Source of the DNA: Chitinophagales bacterium
GTDB taxonomy: Bacteria > Bacteroidota > Bacteroidia > Chitinophagales > UBA2359
Assembly (NCBI GenBank): GCA_020629335.1
Contig: JAHDDN010000323.1
Span: 1 to 6,271 of the forward strand
DNA length: 6,271 bases
Direction: 5' to 3'
Shown piece after piece: positions 1 to 5,797 of this stretch; position 1 is the stretch's first letter; each line of letters begins with the position of its first letter. Position numbers and translations under genes: made by a program. Under the pieces are notes generated by a model, which was given only the letters and a program-made list of their open reading frames with translations, was not told the origin of the DNA and ran no database searches.

Positions 1-862
1 CATTTGAAGTAAATATTTTCTTGAATTTTTGTGGCAATTCGGATTTCAAATAGATGGATTGATTGGTAAATGGGTGTATAAAACTCAAGGAATAAGCGTG
101 TAGATACATGCCTTTACCATTTAGGATTAGATTTTCGATCCCATATTCTTTATCTCCTAAAATGGGATTGCCAATACTGGATAGATGTTTACGCAATTGG
201 TGCCTTCTCCCTGTTTGGGGCATTAATTTGACTAAGTTGAGTTGCTTGAATCTTTTGGAGGAAACTGTTTCTAATAACTCATAATTCGATTGGGAGGGCT
301 TGCCGTCAATTTCTGTTGTAATTTTTCCTTGCTCCTTCATTTTACCAATAGTGACTGCATAATAAATTTTCTCCATCTTTTTGTCTTCAAACATTTTGCT
401 TAGAGCTCGAATACTACTGCTTGTTTTTCCCACTAATAAAATGCCTGTCGTAGCATAATCTAATCGATGAACGGGATGGGGCTTTAATGCATCTTGCAAA
501 TTACTTATTTGAAGGTTTTGAGCTAAAGCATTCGCGATGGTTTTAAAACGATTACCGCTGACCAAAATGCCTGCAGGTTTATGAATGGCGGCTAAATGCT
601 CCTCTTCAAATATCACTTCAAGTGGAAAGATTAATTTTTTCTTTGAGCTAAGGTCTTCTGGAATTGATAAAACTATTTCCTCCCCTCCGTTTATAAAAGT
701 AGCTGTAGTCGCAATCATTCCATTTACTGTAAGGAGCTTTTTCTTTATGGCTTTTTTTAGCGCTGATTTCGTTGGTACAGTAATGAATATACCTACTCCA
801 TATTCTTGTAATCGAATTGGTGCCACTATATTTGGAACAATATGTATTTCGCTTGAATGCAT
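1..862 (-). CDS. RluA-family 23S/tRNA pseudouridine synthase, 3'-truncated by window edge
   Basis: The enzyme would isomerise uridine to pseudouridine in structured RNA; the exact target (23S rRNA or tRNA) cannot be told. Reading from an ATG at 862 gives 287 residues with no stop before the window edge, so only a short C-terminus is missing. Residues about 28-65 form an S4-like RNA-binding segment (PTKSALKKAIKKK, then VNG and a GGEEI end). The catalytic core starts near 82, with the substrate-pocket motif HKPAGILVSG (95-104). The catalytic signature is HPVHRLDYATTGILLVGK (129-146), with the nucleophilic aspartate at 135. Later come IYYAVTIG (167-173) and the RluA signature QTGRRHQLRKH (216-226) followed by PILGDKEYG (233-241). 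The start fits because Bacteroidetes homologues begin with a similar IVP...IRL...GIF lead. The frame stays open up to a TAG about 70 bases upstream of the ATG, so an earlier TTG or GTG start is possible. Small ORFs on either strand inside this gene are shadows. Confidence 0.93.
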   Translation of the reverse strand, partial: MHSSEIHIVPNIVAPIRLQEYGVGIFITVPTKSALKKAIKKKLLTVNGMIATTATFINGGEEIVLSIPEDLSSKKKLIFPLEVIFEEEHLAAIHKPAGILVSGNRFKTIANALAQNLQISNLQDALKPHPVHRLDYATTGILLVGKTSSSIRALSKMFEDKKMEKIYYAVTIGKMKEQGKITTEIDGKPSQSNYELLETVSSKRFKQLNLVKLMPQTGRRHQLRKHLSSIGNPILGDKEYGIENLILNGKGMYLHAYSLSFIHPFTNQSIYLKSELPQKFKKIFTSN

Positions 863-911
863 AACTAAGCCCCAAATTAATGATAAATTGCATGATTGCA
901 AATTTTTTATT

Positions 912-1057
912 TGGGCGGCTATTTCTGGCTATCCGCTCTTATGAAGCTACTCGGCAGCTACTCCACTAAGGCATACTTGTCTGCCACTTCGTGGCCAGCC
1001 TGCGTCTGCCTAAGTTCCGTAAGCTACCTCCTAACGCTTCATACCGCTTCTATCCAG
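912..1057 (+). repeat. Structured intergenic repeat, copy A (short form)
   Basis: This is the most diverged of three copies of one element family (the others are at 2214-2450 and 5418-5649). Shared landmarks in order are GGCTATCCG (927-935), a first stem arm, two CTAAG blocks, ACTTGTCT (975-982), the second stem arm and CTTCTATCC (1047-1055). The arms TATGAAGC (940-947) and GCTTCATA (1036-1043) are perfectly complementary but differ from the TATGTGGC/GCCACATA of the other two copies, so the pairing is kept by matched changes. A local hairpin GCCAC-TTC-GTGGC (983-995) lies inside. The upstream arm of the long copies is reduced here to a GGGCG remnant near 913-917. The element occupies most of the gene-free stretch 863-1203; the rest (1058-1203) is AT-rich and shows nothing else except a weak promoter candidate. 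Confidence 0.7.
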
Positions 1058-1149
1058 GCCGCATAGTGGCTTTAAACCAATCTACTTCTCCAACAAGGAA
1101 GTTAAGATAAATTAAGATATTCACTAGACTGAACATTAATAATAGTAAG

Positions 1150-1180
1150 TTTGTAGTAACTGTTTAGGATAAAGGCTTTG
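1150..1180 (+). promoter_or_regulatory. Possible Bacteroidetes-type promoter for the YdjM-like gene
   Basis: TTTG (1150-1153) is followed after 19 bases by AGGCTTTG (1173-1180), 23 bases before the ATG at 1204. The Bacteroidetes consensus is TTTG or TTG, about 19 bases, then TAnnTTTG. The spacing and TTTG blocks match, but the TA of the -7 box is AG here, so this is only a candidate. Confidence 0.25.
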
Positions 1181-1203
1181 GAGCATAAAAATAGATCAAT
1201 CAA

Positions 1204-2211
1204 ATGGATTCATTAACACAATTTGCGCTCGGCGCAGTGGTTGGAGAACTTGTTCTCGGAAAAGAATTGGGTTGGAAAGGAGTTTTATTAGGTGGAATAG
1301 CTGGAACCATCCCTGATCTCGATGTTTTACTCAATGGCTTTTTTGACCCAATCGCCAGAATGAAAATTCACCGTGGATTTAGTCACTCGATTTTCTTTTC
1401 TATGATTTTCGGTCCCTTATTGGGATGGATCTCTCATCAATTCTACCCAAAAATACCCATTCAAAAGTGGACCCTTATGTGGTTCTTAGGATTCCTCACT
1501 CATACGCTTTTAGATTGTTGTACCACTTATGGTACCCAACTCTTCAATCCTGTTTCCGATTACCTCGTTGCTTTCGACAACATATTTGTCGTTGATCCAC
1601 TTTTTACTATTCCACTATTGGGAGGAGTAATCGCTGCCCTTTTCTATACACCTGGCTCTGCCGCTCGTAAAAGGGCCAACTATATCGGAATTGCCTTGAG
1701 TAGTTTGTATATGATCTGGACCTTCGCCGCACTTAATATTGCCACCCATCAATTTAAAAAAAGCTTGGATCAACAAAACATCTCTTATGATCAATTACAG
1801 GTATCTCCTACCGTACTCAATTCATTTCTCTGGGAAGGCATTGCACAAACTGATACAGCATCCTATTTCGGTAACTACTCGGTATTTGACAGTCGTGAAA
1901 TGGTCAGCTTTCAAAAGGAAGCAAGAAATACGGAATTGATTGCCCCCTATAAAGATGCCGAAGCCGTCCAAACCGCACTTTGGTTTTCGACAGGTTATTA
2001 TATTGTTCGGGAAATTGGCGAAGACTTCTATTTCTATAATACAAAATTCGGCGCCCTCCACTTAAACGAAAAACTGGAGTTCTTCTTTCCTTTTATCGTT
2101 CGCCCAGGTAAAAATGGTCAAGCAGAGTTTATACTCAATGAAGAAGAACCTGATACAGAGATTATGAAAGAGGGATTAAAGCAATTGTGGGAACGAATAT
2201 GGGGGTTGTGA
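1204..2211 (+). CDS. YdjM/DUF457-type membrane-bound metal-dependent hydrolase
   Basis: This 335-residue protein belongs to the YdjM (DUF457, PF04307) family, annotated as membrane-bound putative metal-dependent hydrolases; no substrate is established. The family opening MDSLTQFALGAVVGE is present, which supports the ATG at 1204. Candidate metal ligands follow in family order: PDLD (37-40), HRGFSHS (56-62), LTHTLLD (98-104) with H100 and D104, then TTYGTQLFNP (107-116) and VDP (130-132). Hydrophobic stretches near 24-36, 63-76, 91-103, 133-147 and 160-180 would be membrane segments. From about 185 on, the protein is polar and rich in charged and aromatic residues and probably forms a soluble domain, a common layout in longer family members. 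It stands alone, pointing away from the pseudouridine synthase. Repeat copy B begins directly after its stop and may act at its mRNA 3' end. Antisense and alternate-frame ORFs inside it are shadows. Confidence 0.9.
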   Translation: MDSLTQFALGAVVGELVLGKELGWKGVLLGGIAGTIPDLDVLLNGFFDPIARMKIHRGFSHSIFFSMIFGPLLGWISHQFYPKIPIQKWTLMWFLGFLTHTLLDCCTTYGTQLFNPVSDYLVAFDNIFVVDPLFTIPLLGGVIAALFYTPGSAARKRANYIGIALSSLYMIWTFAALNIATHQFKKSLDQQNISYDQLQVSPTVLNSFLWEGIAQTDTASYFGNYSVFDSREMVSFQKEARNTELIAPYKDAEAVQTALWFSTGYYIVREIGEDFYFYNTKFGALHLNEKLEFFFPFIVRPGKNGQAEFILNEEEPDTEIMKEGLKQLWERIWGL

Positions 2212-2213
2212 TT

Positions 2214-2450
2214 AGGCGCATCCGCTGCATTTCATAAAGCGAAGTGCGAAGCATGAGCAAAAATAATTCATCATTCATTATTTATCGTTCATCATTAGAA
2301 ATGCAGCGTCGGGCTATCCGTTCTTATGTGGCTATTCGGCTCCTATTCCGCTAAGGGCTGCTTGTCTCTTATTGGAGCCTGCGCATCCCTAAGCTACATG
2401 AGTCGCCTCTTAACGCCACATACCACTTCTATCCCTATGCGATTTTTGAG
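2214..2450 (+). repeat. Structured intergenic repeat, copy B (long form)
   Basis: This long copy starts three bases after the YdjM-like stop. Its upstream arm has a perfect 11-bp stem, CGCTGCATTTC (2223-2233) with GAAATGCAGCG (2298-2308). The stem encloses a small hairpin GTGC-GAA-GCAT (2244-2254) and an AT-rich linker of ATTCATCATT-like units (2265-2296). Then comes the conserved GTCGGGCTATCCG (2308-2320). The downstream arm has the stem TATGTGGC (2325-2332) with GCCACATA (2415-2422), an inner pair GGCTCC (2338-2343) with GGAGCC (2374-2379), and ends at CTTCTATCCC (2426-2435). Similarity to copy C continues through ATTTTTGAG to about 2450, inside the 3' end of the next gene. A start-to-stop ORF at 2326-2508 is just the repeat read through and is not a gene. 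Confidence 0.75.
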
Positions 2451-2869
2451 GTTAATCGAATTTCTTTTAAATTTCCATTTATCCATTCTTTTCTTGCCTT
2501 TACACTAAATAAAACATCTTTAGTGTAATATTGAAGTGGAATCTCTTTATTGAAATTTACCTCAGTATTAAAATAACTGTATGCTTCTTTTAACGAAGAA
2601 TAGTGCTTTTCTGAAAGGATATTTTTTGTATACATCATCCAGAATTTTGTCAATGTTTCATGGTATCCAGATTCATCTGTATTTGGTGTTCCTACAGACT
2701 CATTATATAAAATAATTTCACCTTTAACCATTTCAAAAGCAATATCAAATTCATAATGCCAATTGTGCCATAATGCAACTAATATGTGTGCTTCATGAGT
2801 CCATTTAGAAATTTCTAAAGTTCTATTTGAGAATTCTTCAATAAATTTTCCTATTTGAAATTCTGTCAT
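2435..2869 (-). CDS. Conserved hypothetical protein with WTHEAH and GYHETLT motifs
   Basis: I cannot give a function. The chosen ATG at 2869 yields 144 residues; a TTG at 2893 would add eight, but it lies at the edge of the palindrome at 2891-2950 and is less likely. Two motifs stand out: KWTHEAHILVALWH (22-35), with a HxxH pattern (H25, H28), and SGYHETLTKFW (67-77), with H70 and E71. A small family of soluble proteins carries this WTHxxH...YHETxT pairing, and the histidines could bind a metal; that is inference. No signal peptide or membrane segment is visible. It follows the DUF1016 nuclease on the same strand, about 20 bases beyond the attC-like palindrome, an arrangement like a gene cassette. 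The last residues (TSKIA) and the stop codon lie inside repeat copy B, so the natural C-terminus may have been replaced. Confidence 0.72.
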   Translation of the reverse strand: MTEFQIGKFIEEFSNRTLEISKWTHEAHILVALWHNWHYEFDIAFEMVKGEIILYNESVGTPNTDESGYHETLTKFWMMYTKNILSEKHYSSLKEAYSYFNTEVNFNKEIPLQYYTKDVLFSVKARKEWINGNLKEIRLTSKIA

Positions 2870-2890
2870 TTGTATTTTCTTAATTACTAC

Positions 2891-2950
2891 CAACGGTTTG
2901 CATCGGCGGCGTTGGCAGCTTTTGCTACCAATGAACGCTGATGCTTTGTT
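2891..2950 (-). other. attC-like imperfect palindrome (possible recombination site)
   Basis: A GC-rich island in AT-rich DNA folds on itself. CAAC (2891-2894) faces GTT (2948-2950); GCATC (2900-2904) pairs with GATGC (2940-2944); GCG (2909-2911) with CGC (2936-2938); TTGG (2912-2915) with CCAA (2928-2931); and AGC-TTTT-GCT (2917-2926) closes the hairpin. Unpaired bases lie mainly on one side (TGAA at 2932-2935, GGTTT opposite TTT). A short GC stem with AAC/GTT ends, an unpaired spacer and extrahelical bases is the pattern of integron attC sites. It starts six bases after the nuclease stop codon and ends about 20 bases before the next start, as attC sites do between cassettes. Against it, the outer boxes do not match the RYYYAAC/GTTRRRY consensus well and no integrase gene is in view. 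A terminator or an RNA hairpin is the alternative. Confidence 0.4.
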
Positions 2951-2955
2951 CTGCT

Positions 2956-3969
2956 CTATTTTTCTTTTTCCTCTAATAATAATTGTAATTCTTTTTTACT
3001 TGGCAATACAGTTTCATATCTACTCGCAAAAATTTGGCTATTAGATTTTGGTAGGGTATATTCTACTAATAAATCACTTTTCTCTTTACACAAAATGAGT
3101 CCAATCGTGTTATTTTCATCTTCTAACTTCATTTCTCGGTCATAGTAATTAACATACATTTGTAACTGCCCAATATCTTGGTGCCTTAAATCACCTATTT
3201 TCAAATCAATCAGTAGGAAACATCTCAACAAGCGATTGTAAAACACCAAGTCAATATAAAAATGTCGCTCATCGAATGTAATTCTTTTTTGCCTTGCAAC
3301 GAAAGCAAAACCCTTACCTAATTCTAATAAAAAGTGTTCTATTTTATCAATAATTGCTTTTTCTAAATCACTTTCGCTATATCTTTCATGTTCTTCAAGT
3401 CCTAAAAATTCAAGGATATATGGTTCTTTAATGGCATCCTTTGGAGCATCCAATAATTGTCCTTGCTCACTCAATTCTTTTACTCCTTTTTTATCTCTGC
3501 TTAATACTAATCTTTCAAATAATGAGCTGTCAAATTGTCTTTTTAGTTCTCTGACAGACCAATTGTTATTTCGACTTTCTATCTCATAAAATTGTCTTTC
3601 GGCTGCTTTTTTTATCCTCATCAGAATTAAATAATGAGACCAACTTAATGAAAAATCACTTACTTGCAATTCCGCAGACGGTGTCTGCGCTTTTGAATAG
3701 ACAAGATAAAATTGCCTCATCTGCTCCAAGTTTCTGATAGAAAAACCCCTTCCGTATTCTTTTATTAGTTTTTTAGATAATTGCTTTATAGTCTTTTTCG
3801 CATACTCTGCTTTTTCTTTTCCTTGTTGCTCTTCTTCAACAATGATTTTTCCTATTTCATAGTAGGCAAAAACCATCGTTTGATTTACGCTTTTGACTAA
3901 TTTTCCTCTTGCAAATTCGAGAATATTTATAGCTTTCTCTAAGTAATTTTTATTTGGTAGTTTTTCCAC
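2956..3969 (-). CDS. DUF1016/YhcG-family PD-(D/E)xK nuclease domain protein
   Basis: This 337-residue protein has the two-part layout of the YhcG family. An N-terminal DUF1016 helical domain covers about 10-155, with the typical VNQTMVFAYYEIGKIIVEEE (28-47) and YGRGFSIRNLEQMRQFY (72-88) segments. A C-terminal YhcG_C nuclease domain covers about 165-330. The predicted PD-(D/E)xK active site is visible: D240 in FYIDLVFYN, then D255 and K257 in LIDLKIG, followed by the family motif HQDIGQLQMYVNYYDRE (263-279). Asp replaces the more usual Glu in the ExK half, which is common in this family. The length is normal and the frame is intact. The start is a GTG at 3969; no ATG is available before an upstream in-frame TGA. 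The HNH gene ends 46 bases upstream on the same strand, so the two probably share a transcript. YhcG proteins are often found in accessory and defence-rich DNA, but no biochemical role is settled. Confidence 0.9.
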   Translation of the reverse strand: MEKLPNKNYLEKAINILEFARGKLVKSVNQTMVFAYYEIGKIIVEEEQQGKEKAEYAKKTIKQLSKKLIKEYGRGFSIRNLEQMRQFYLVYSKAQTPSAELQVSDFSLSWSHYLILMRIKKAAERQFYEIESRNNNWSVRELKRQFDSSLFERLVLSRDKKGVKELSEQGQLLDAPKDAIKEPYILEFLGLEEHERYSESDLEKAIIDKIEHFLLELGKGFAFVARQKRITFDERHFYIDLVFYNRLLRCFLLIDLKIGDLRHQDIGQLQMYVNYYDREMKLEDENNTIGLILCKEKSDLLVEYTLPKSNSQIFASRYETVLPSKKELQLLLEEKEK

Positions 3970-4015
3970 TTTTATCAGATTATTTTGATTTCAACAAAGT
4001 GCTAATTTAGTCTTT

Positions 4016-4712
4016 TTATTTGATTTCTTTTTTAGCACCTGATTTAGCTTTTTTCTTTTTTCTGTAAGGAATTCTTTTTTCGTCTAAATAAGTGTACAAT
4101 TCTCCTGATTCAATGACATCAAACGCAGCAGATTTGACATCTTCTAAGCTATTATATATTTTCTTGCTCCTTAACTCGTGAATTGTTAAATAAAAGGCAT
4201 CCTCCTTTTCTTCCTCTATTTTAATCTCAAAAAGCGATTGTCTAATTTTGTAAATAGAACCTTCTTCTTGCCATCTTTTTGATTTTAGGAATCTTGCCTT
4301 CCTACTTCTATAACGACGAAGAGTTTCTCTATTATTTGATGCAATTTCAGAATCTGTAAGATTGTCGCAACAAATTGTTCCGAATTCTAAAAATCCCCAT
4401 TTCGGGTGAGAAATTAAATAGACATATCTTATCGCACTTCCACAACCGCTATTCTCGCACTCTCCAATCAAATCGCCCAAGTCATCCTCTCCAATATATT
4501 CCCAACCGATTTTTGGTTGGATTATTCCATATTCCGCCGCATGGCATCCTTTACAAAGTGTTTCACAATTTTCAGTTCCATATTCCCAGGGAAGTTTACC
4601 CGAAATATAAATTTTGTGATGCACCTGAAGTATTACTTCACCTTGACTTCTTCCGCAAGCAGTACATTTAAAACCGTCAGTTTCAATTACATTGTCTCTA
4701 AATTCTTTTCAT
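4016..4712 (-). CDS. HNH endonuclease with second zinc-binding region; one-base frame break at the start
   Basis: The long open frame (4708 to 4016) encodes a full HNH core. In a numbering that counts from the ATG at 4712 with the frame repaired, C16 and C19 (FKCTACG) and C53 and C56 (LCKGCH) form the zinc knuckles. VHHKIY (H31, H32), N48 and H57 supply the HNH residues, and PWEY lies between. A second cysteine set, C85, C90, C114 and C115 (GECENSGCG ... ICCDNLT), looks like an extra zinc ribbon. The C-terminus is basic, ending RKKKKAKSGAKKEIK, and may contact DNA. Repaired length is 231 residues. The only nearby ATG (4712-4710) is one base out of frame: ATG-AAAA-GAA would need three A instead of four. 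In the HNH frame a TGA sits at 4711-4709. A GTG at 4624 is the first standard start but would cut off the first zinc knuckle. It may be a pseudogene, a phase-variable start, a sequencing error or a non-standard start. It precedes the DUF1016 nuclease on the same strand. Confidence 0.75.
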
Positions 4713-4769
4713 TCTTTTCTGTTATATAGTGACATATTATTTTGATTTTTCGGTCACTTTTTTTCTTTT

Positions 4770-4910
4770 TTAATTGAGCAGAACCCAAAGGAATATCAAC
4801 GCCCCACCAAGCACTCCAAAGCTTACGATTTCTCTTGTAGGCGTTAATATTTCAGTTAAACGAAAGGGTGTAGTGGAAAGGCTTTCTTTGACTGGCTTAG
4901 TTTTACTTCT
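4770..4910 (-). other. Start-less open frame with a hydrophobic C-terminal tail; possible gene remnant
   Basis: Between a TGA at 4913-4911 and a TAA at 4772-4770 lies a frame of about 46 codons without ATG, GTG or TTG. It ends LTPTREIVSFGVLGGALI followed by FLWVLLN and stop, which is a plausible single membrane helix of about 17 residues. The reading resembles the tail of a small membrane protein that has lost its start, and it precedes the HNH gene on the same strand by 57 bases. It could equally be chance. The opposite-strand ORF over this stretch (TTG start at 4774) looks no better and is not called. Confidence 0.2.
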
Positions 4911-4960
4911 TCAAGATAAGCACACCCGCTTAATTATACAAATATATTTAATCTATTTGA

Positions 4961-5012
4961 CTATTGCTCACATAATCATTGCTCTTTTCTGGCTTCCGAG
5001 CCGAGGCAATAG
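4961..5012 (-). repeat. Imperfect palindrome, possible terminator or recombination hairpin
   Basis: Outer arms CTATTGC (4961-4967) and GCAATAG (5006-5012) are perfectly complementary. An alternative inner arm, ATTGCTC (4979-4985), can pair with GAGGCAAT (5003-5010) with one bulge. A compact GGCT-TCCG-AGCC hairpin (4991-5002) sits at the top. It lies 15 bases past the stop of the C2CH-like frame at 5027, so it could terminate that transcript, but no T-run follows on the minus strand. Confidence 0.3.
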
Positions 5013-5026
5013 CGGTTTCTTTGCTT

Positions 5027-5335
5027 TCAGGACATAGCTCCGCCATTAGAAAACAAACTATTTTCTGCACCTCCGATGGCATTGATTAACTTATTAGGTG
5101 GTGAACGATCTTTAGGGCGATAAGCTCTTACATGAGTCGATAAGCAAGTCGGATCACTCGGCTCGAAGGACTCTTCAAAATTATGGCCGCCACAAACTTC
5201 ACACTTCATAAAGTACGCTTTTAGAAAATGCTTTAATAAACGCATCAAGATAATGATCGTTTCCTCATGACGCTTCAGCTTATCACTTACTTCTTCTCTT
5301 AGCTTATTTACCCAAGCTGCGACAGAAGGGAGAAG
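5027..5335 (-). pseudogene. C2CH-like putative zinc-binding protein, apparently missing its 5' end
   Basis: The frame is open for 102 codons from just after a TAA at 5338-5336 to a TGA at 5029-5027. There is no standard start until a TTG-ATG pair at 5248-5243. That start would discard a convincing helical lead (WVNKLREEVSDKLKRHEE), so the gene is probably cut at its 5' end. After the helical part comes YFMKCEVCGGHNF and then PTCLSTHVRAY: a CxxC and a later CxxxH that could together bind zinc. The tail (RPKDRSPPNKLINAIGG) is proline- and asparagine-rich and looks disordered. I do not recognise the family. The 5' break falls next to the TTAGTA-rich stretch at 5343-5388 and repeat copy C, which suggests that DNA turnover there removed its start. 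A short intact gene from 5248 or 5245 is the alternative. Confidence 0.4.
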
Positions 5336-5342
5336 TTAGTAC

Positions 5343-5388
5343 GTTAGTATATTAGTAATTGGGCTATTAGTTATCTCTTAATACTAAC
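5343..5388. repeat. AT-rich TTAGTA-type inverted repeat
   Basis: GTTAGTAT (5343-5350) and ATACTAAC (5381-5388) are an exact inverted pair flanking further ATTAGTAA/ATTAGTTA units. More TAC(T/C)-rich units continue to about 5420, up to repeat copy C. It separates copy C from the start-less C2CH-like frame. No function can be assigned. Confidence 0.35.
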
Positions 5389-5417
5389 TAACATACTTAC
5401 TACAAACATACCAACTA

Positions 5418-5649
5418 CTCAAAATGCGTGAGGGATGGCAGTGGTATGTGGCGTACATGAAGGGGCTAATGTAGCTTAGTGATGCGATGGCTCGCAGAGA
5501 CAAGCAGCACTTAGCGAAATAGCCACTGAATAGCCACATAAGAACGGACAGCCCGACCAGCGCCTTCGGCGAATGATAAATGCATAATGATGAATGATAA
5601 TTAGGCTCGTGCTTCGCACTTGCTTATGCGAGCGCTGGGCACGCCCTAA
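5418..5649 (-). repeat. Structured intergenic repeat, copy C (long form, inverted)
   Basis: Read on the minus strand, it begins TTAGGGCGTGCCC (5649-5637). The upstream arm has a stem CCAGCGC (5638-5632) with GCGCTGG (5563-5557), enclosing a hairpin GTGC-GAA-GCAC (5619-5609) and an AT-rich ATTCATCATT linker (about 5602-5575), the same architecture as copy B with different stem sequence. The conserved GGTCGGGCTGTCCGTTC follows (about 5558-5542). The downstream stem is TATGTGGC (5540-5533) with GCCACATA (5452-5445). The inner pair TGGCT/AGCCA (5525-5521 with 5492-5488) replaces GGCTCC/GGAGCC of copy B. It ends in CCATCCC and ATTTTGAG. It fills most of the gene-free stretch 5339-5963. Confidence 0.75.
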
Positions 5650-5696
5650 TTAATTACAAATTGACCATTACGAATGACGAATTTAAGGTATTTAAA

Positions 5697-5717
5697 GGTC
5701 GTAGTCAGAGACTGGGC
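5697..5717 (+). repeat. REP-like hairpin, copy 1 (decayed right arm)
   Basis: GGTCGTAGTCAGAGACT is identical to the left part of copy 2, then the right arm departs (GGGC instead of ACGCCC). Only the inner AGTC-AGA-GACT pairing is left. It lies 48 bases beyond repeat copy C. Confidence 0.5.
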
Positions 5718-5797
5718 TGTTAATTTTGATGAATATTGTAGTATTTTAAATCCTCCAACTTTTGGTTCAGAAGCTATACTCAAATATCTGCTTCGAA

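Noticed and set aside
585..944. ORFs on the plus strand (585-944) and in another minus frame (648-893).
   Set aside because: They lie within the pseudouridine synthase reading frame, whose motifs are unmistakable, and have no recognisable content of their own.
1739..2061. Additional ORFs in other frames inside the YdjM-like gene.
   Set aside because: They overlap an intact family member with conserved motifs, so they are shadows.
2326..2508. Plus-strand ORF of 60 residues across repeat copy B.
   Set aside because: It is the structured repeat read in one frame and runs into the 3' end of the opposite gene; the base changes between copies follow stem pairing, not codons.
4375..4729. Two plus-strand ORFs antisense to the HNH gene.
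   Set aside because: They have no motif and are opposite a clear HNH domain.
4729..4757. GTGAC...GTCAC as an operator upstream of the HNH gene.
   Set aside because: Arms of only five bases with a 19-base gap are not distinguishable from chance.
2948..4784. Inverted pair GTTCTGCTC (2948-2956) and GAGCAGAAC (4776-4784) bracketing the two nuclease genes, as possible transposon ends.
   Set aside because: Nine-base inverted matches are expected many times by chance in 6 kb; there is no longer arm, no transposase and no visible target duplication.
4774..5037. Plus-strand ORF of 87 residues with a hydrophobic stretch.
   Set aside because: It starts at TTG, has irregular composition, crosses a palindrome and has no recognisable family; its hydrophobicity reflects T-rich DNA.
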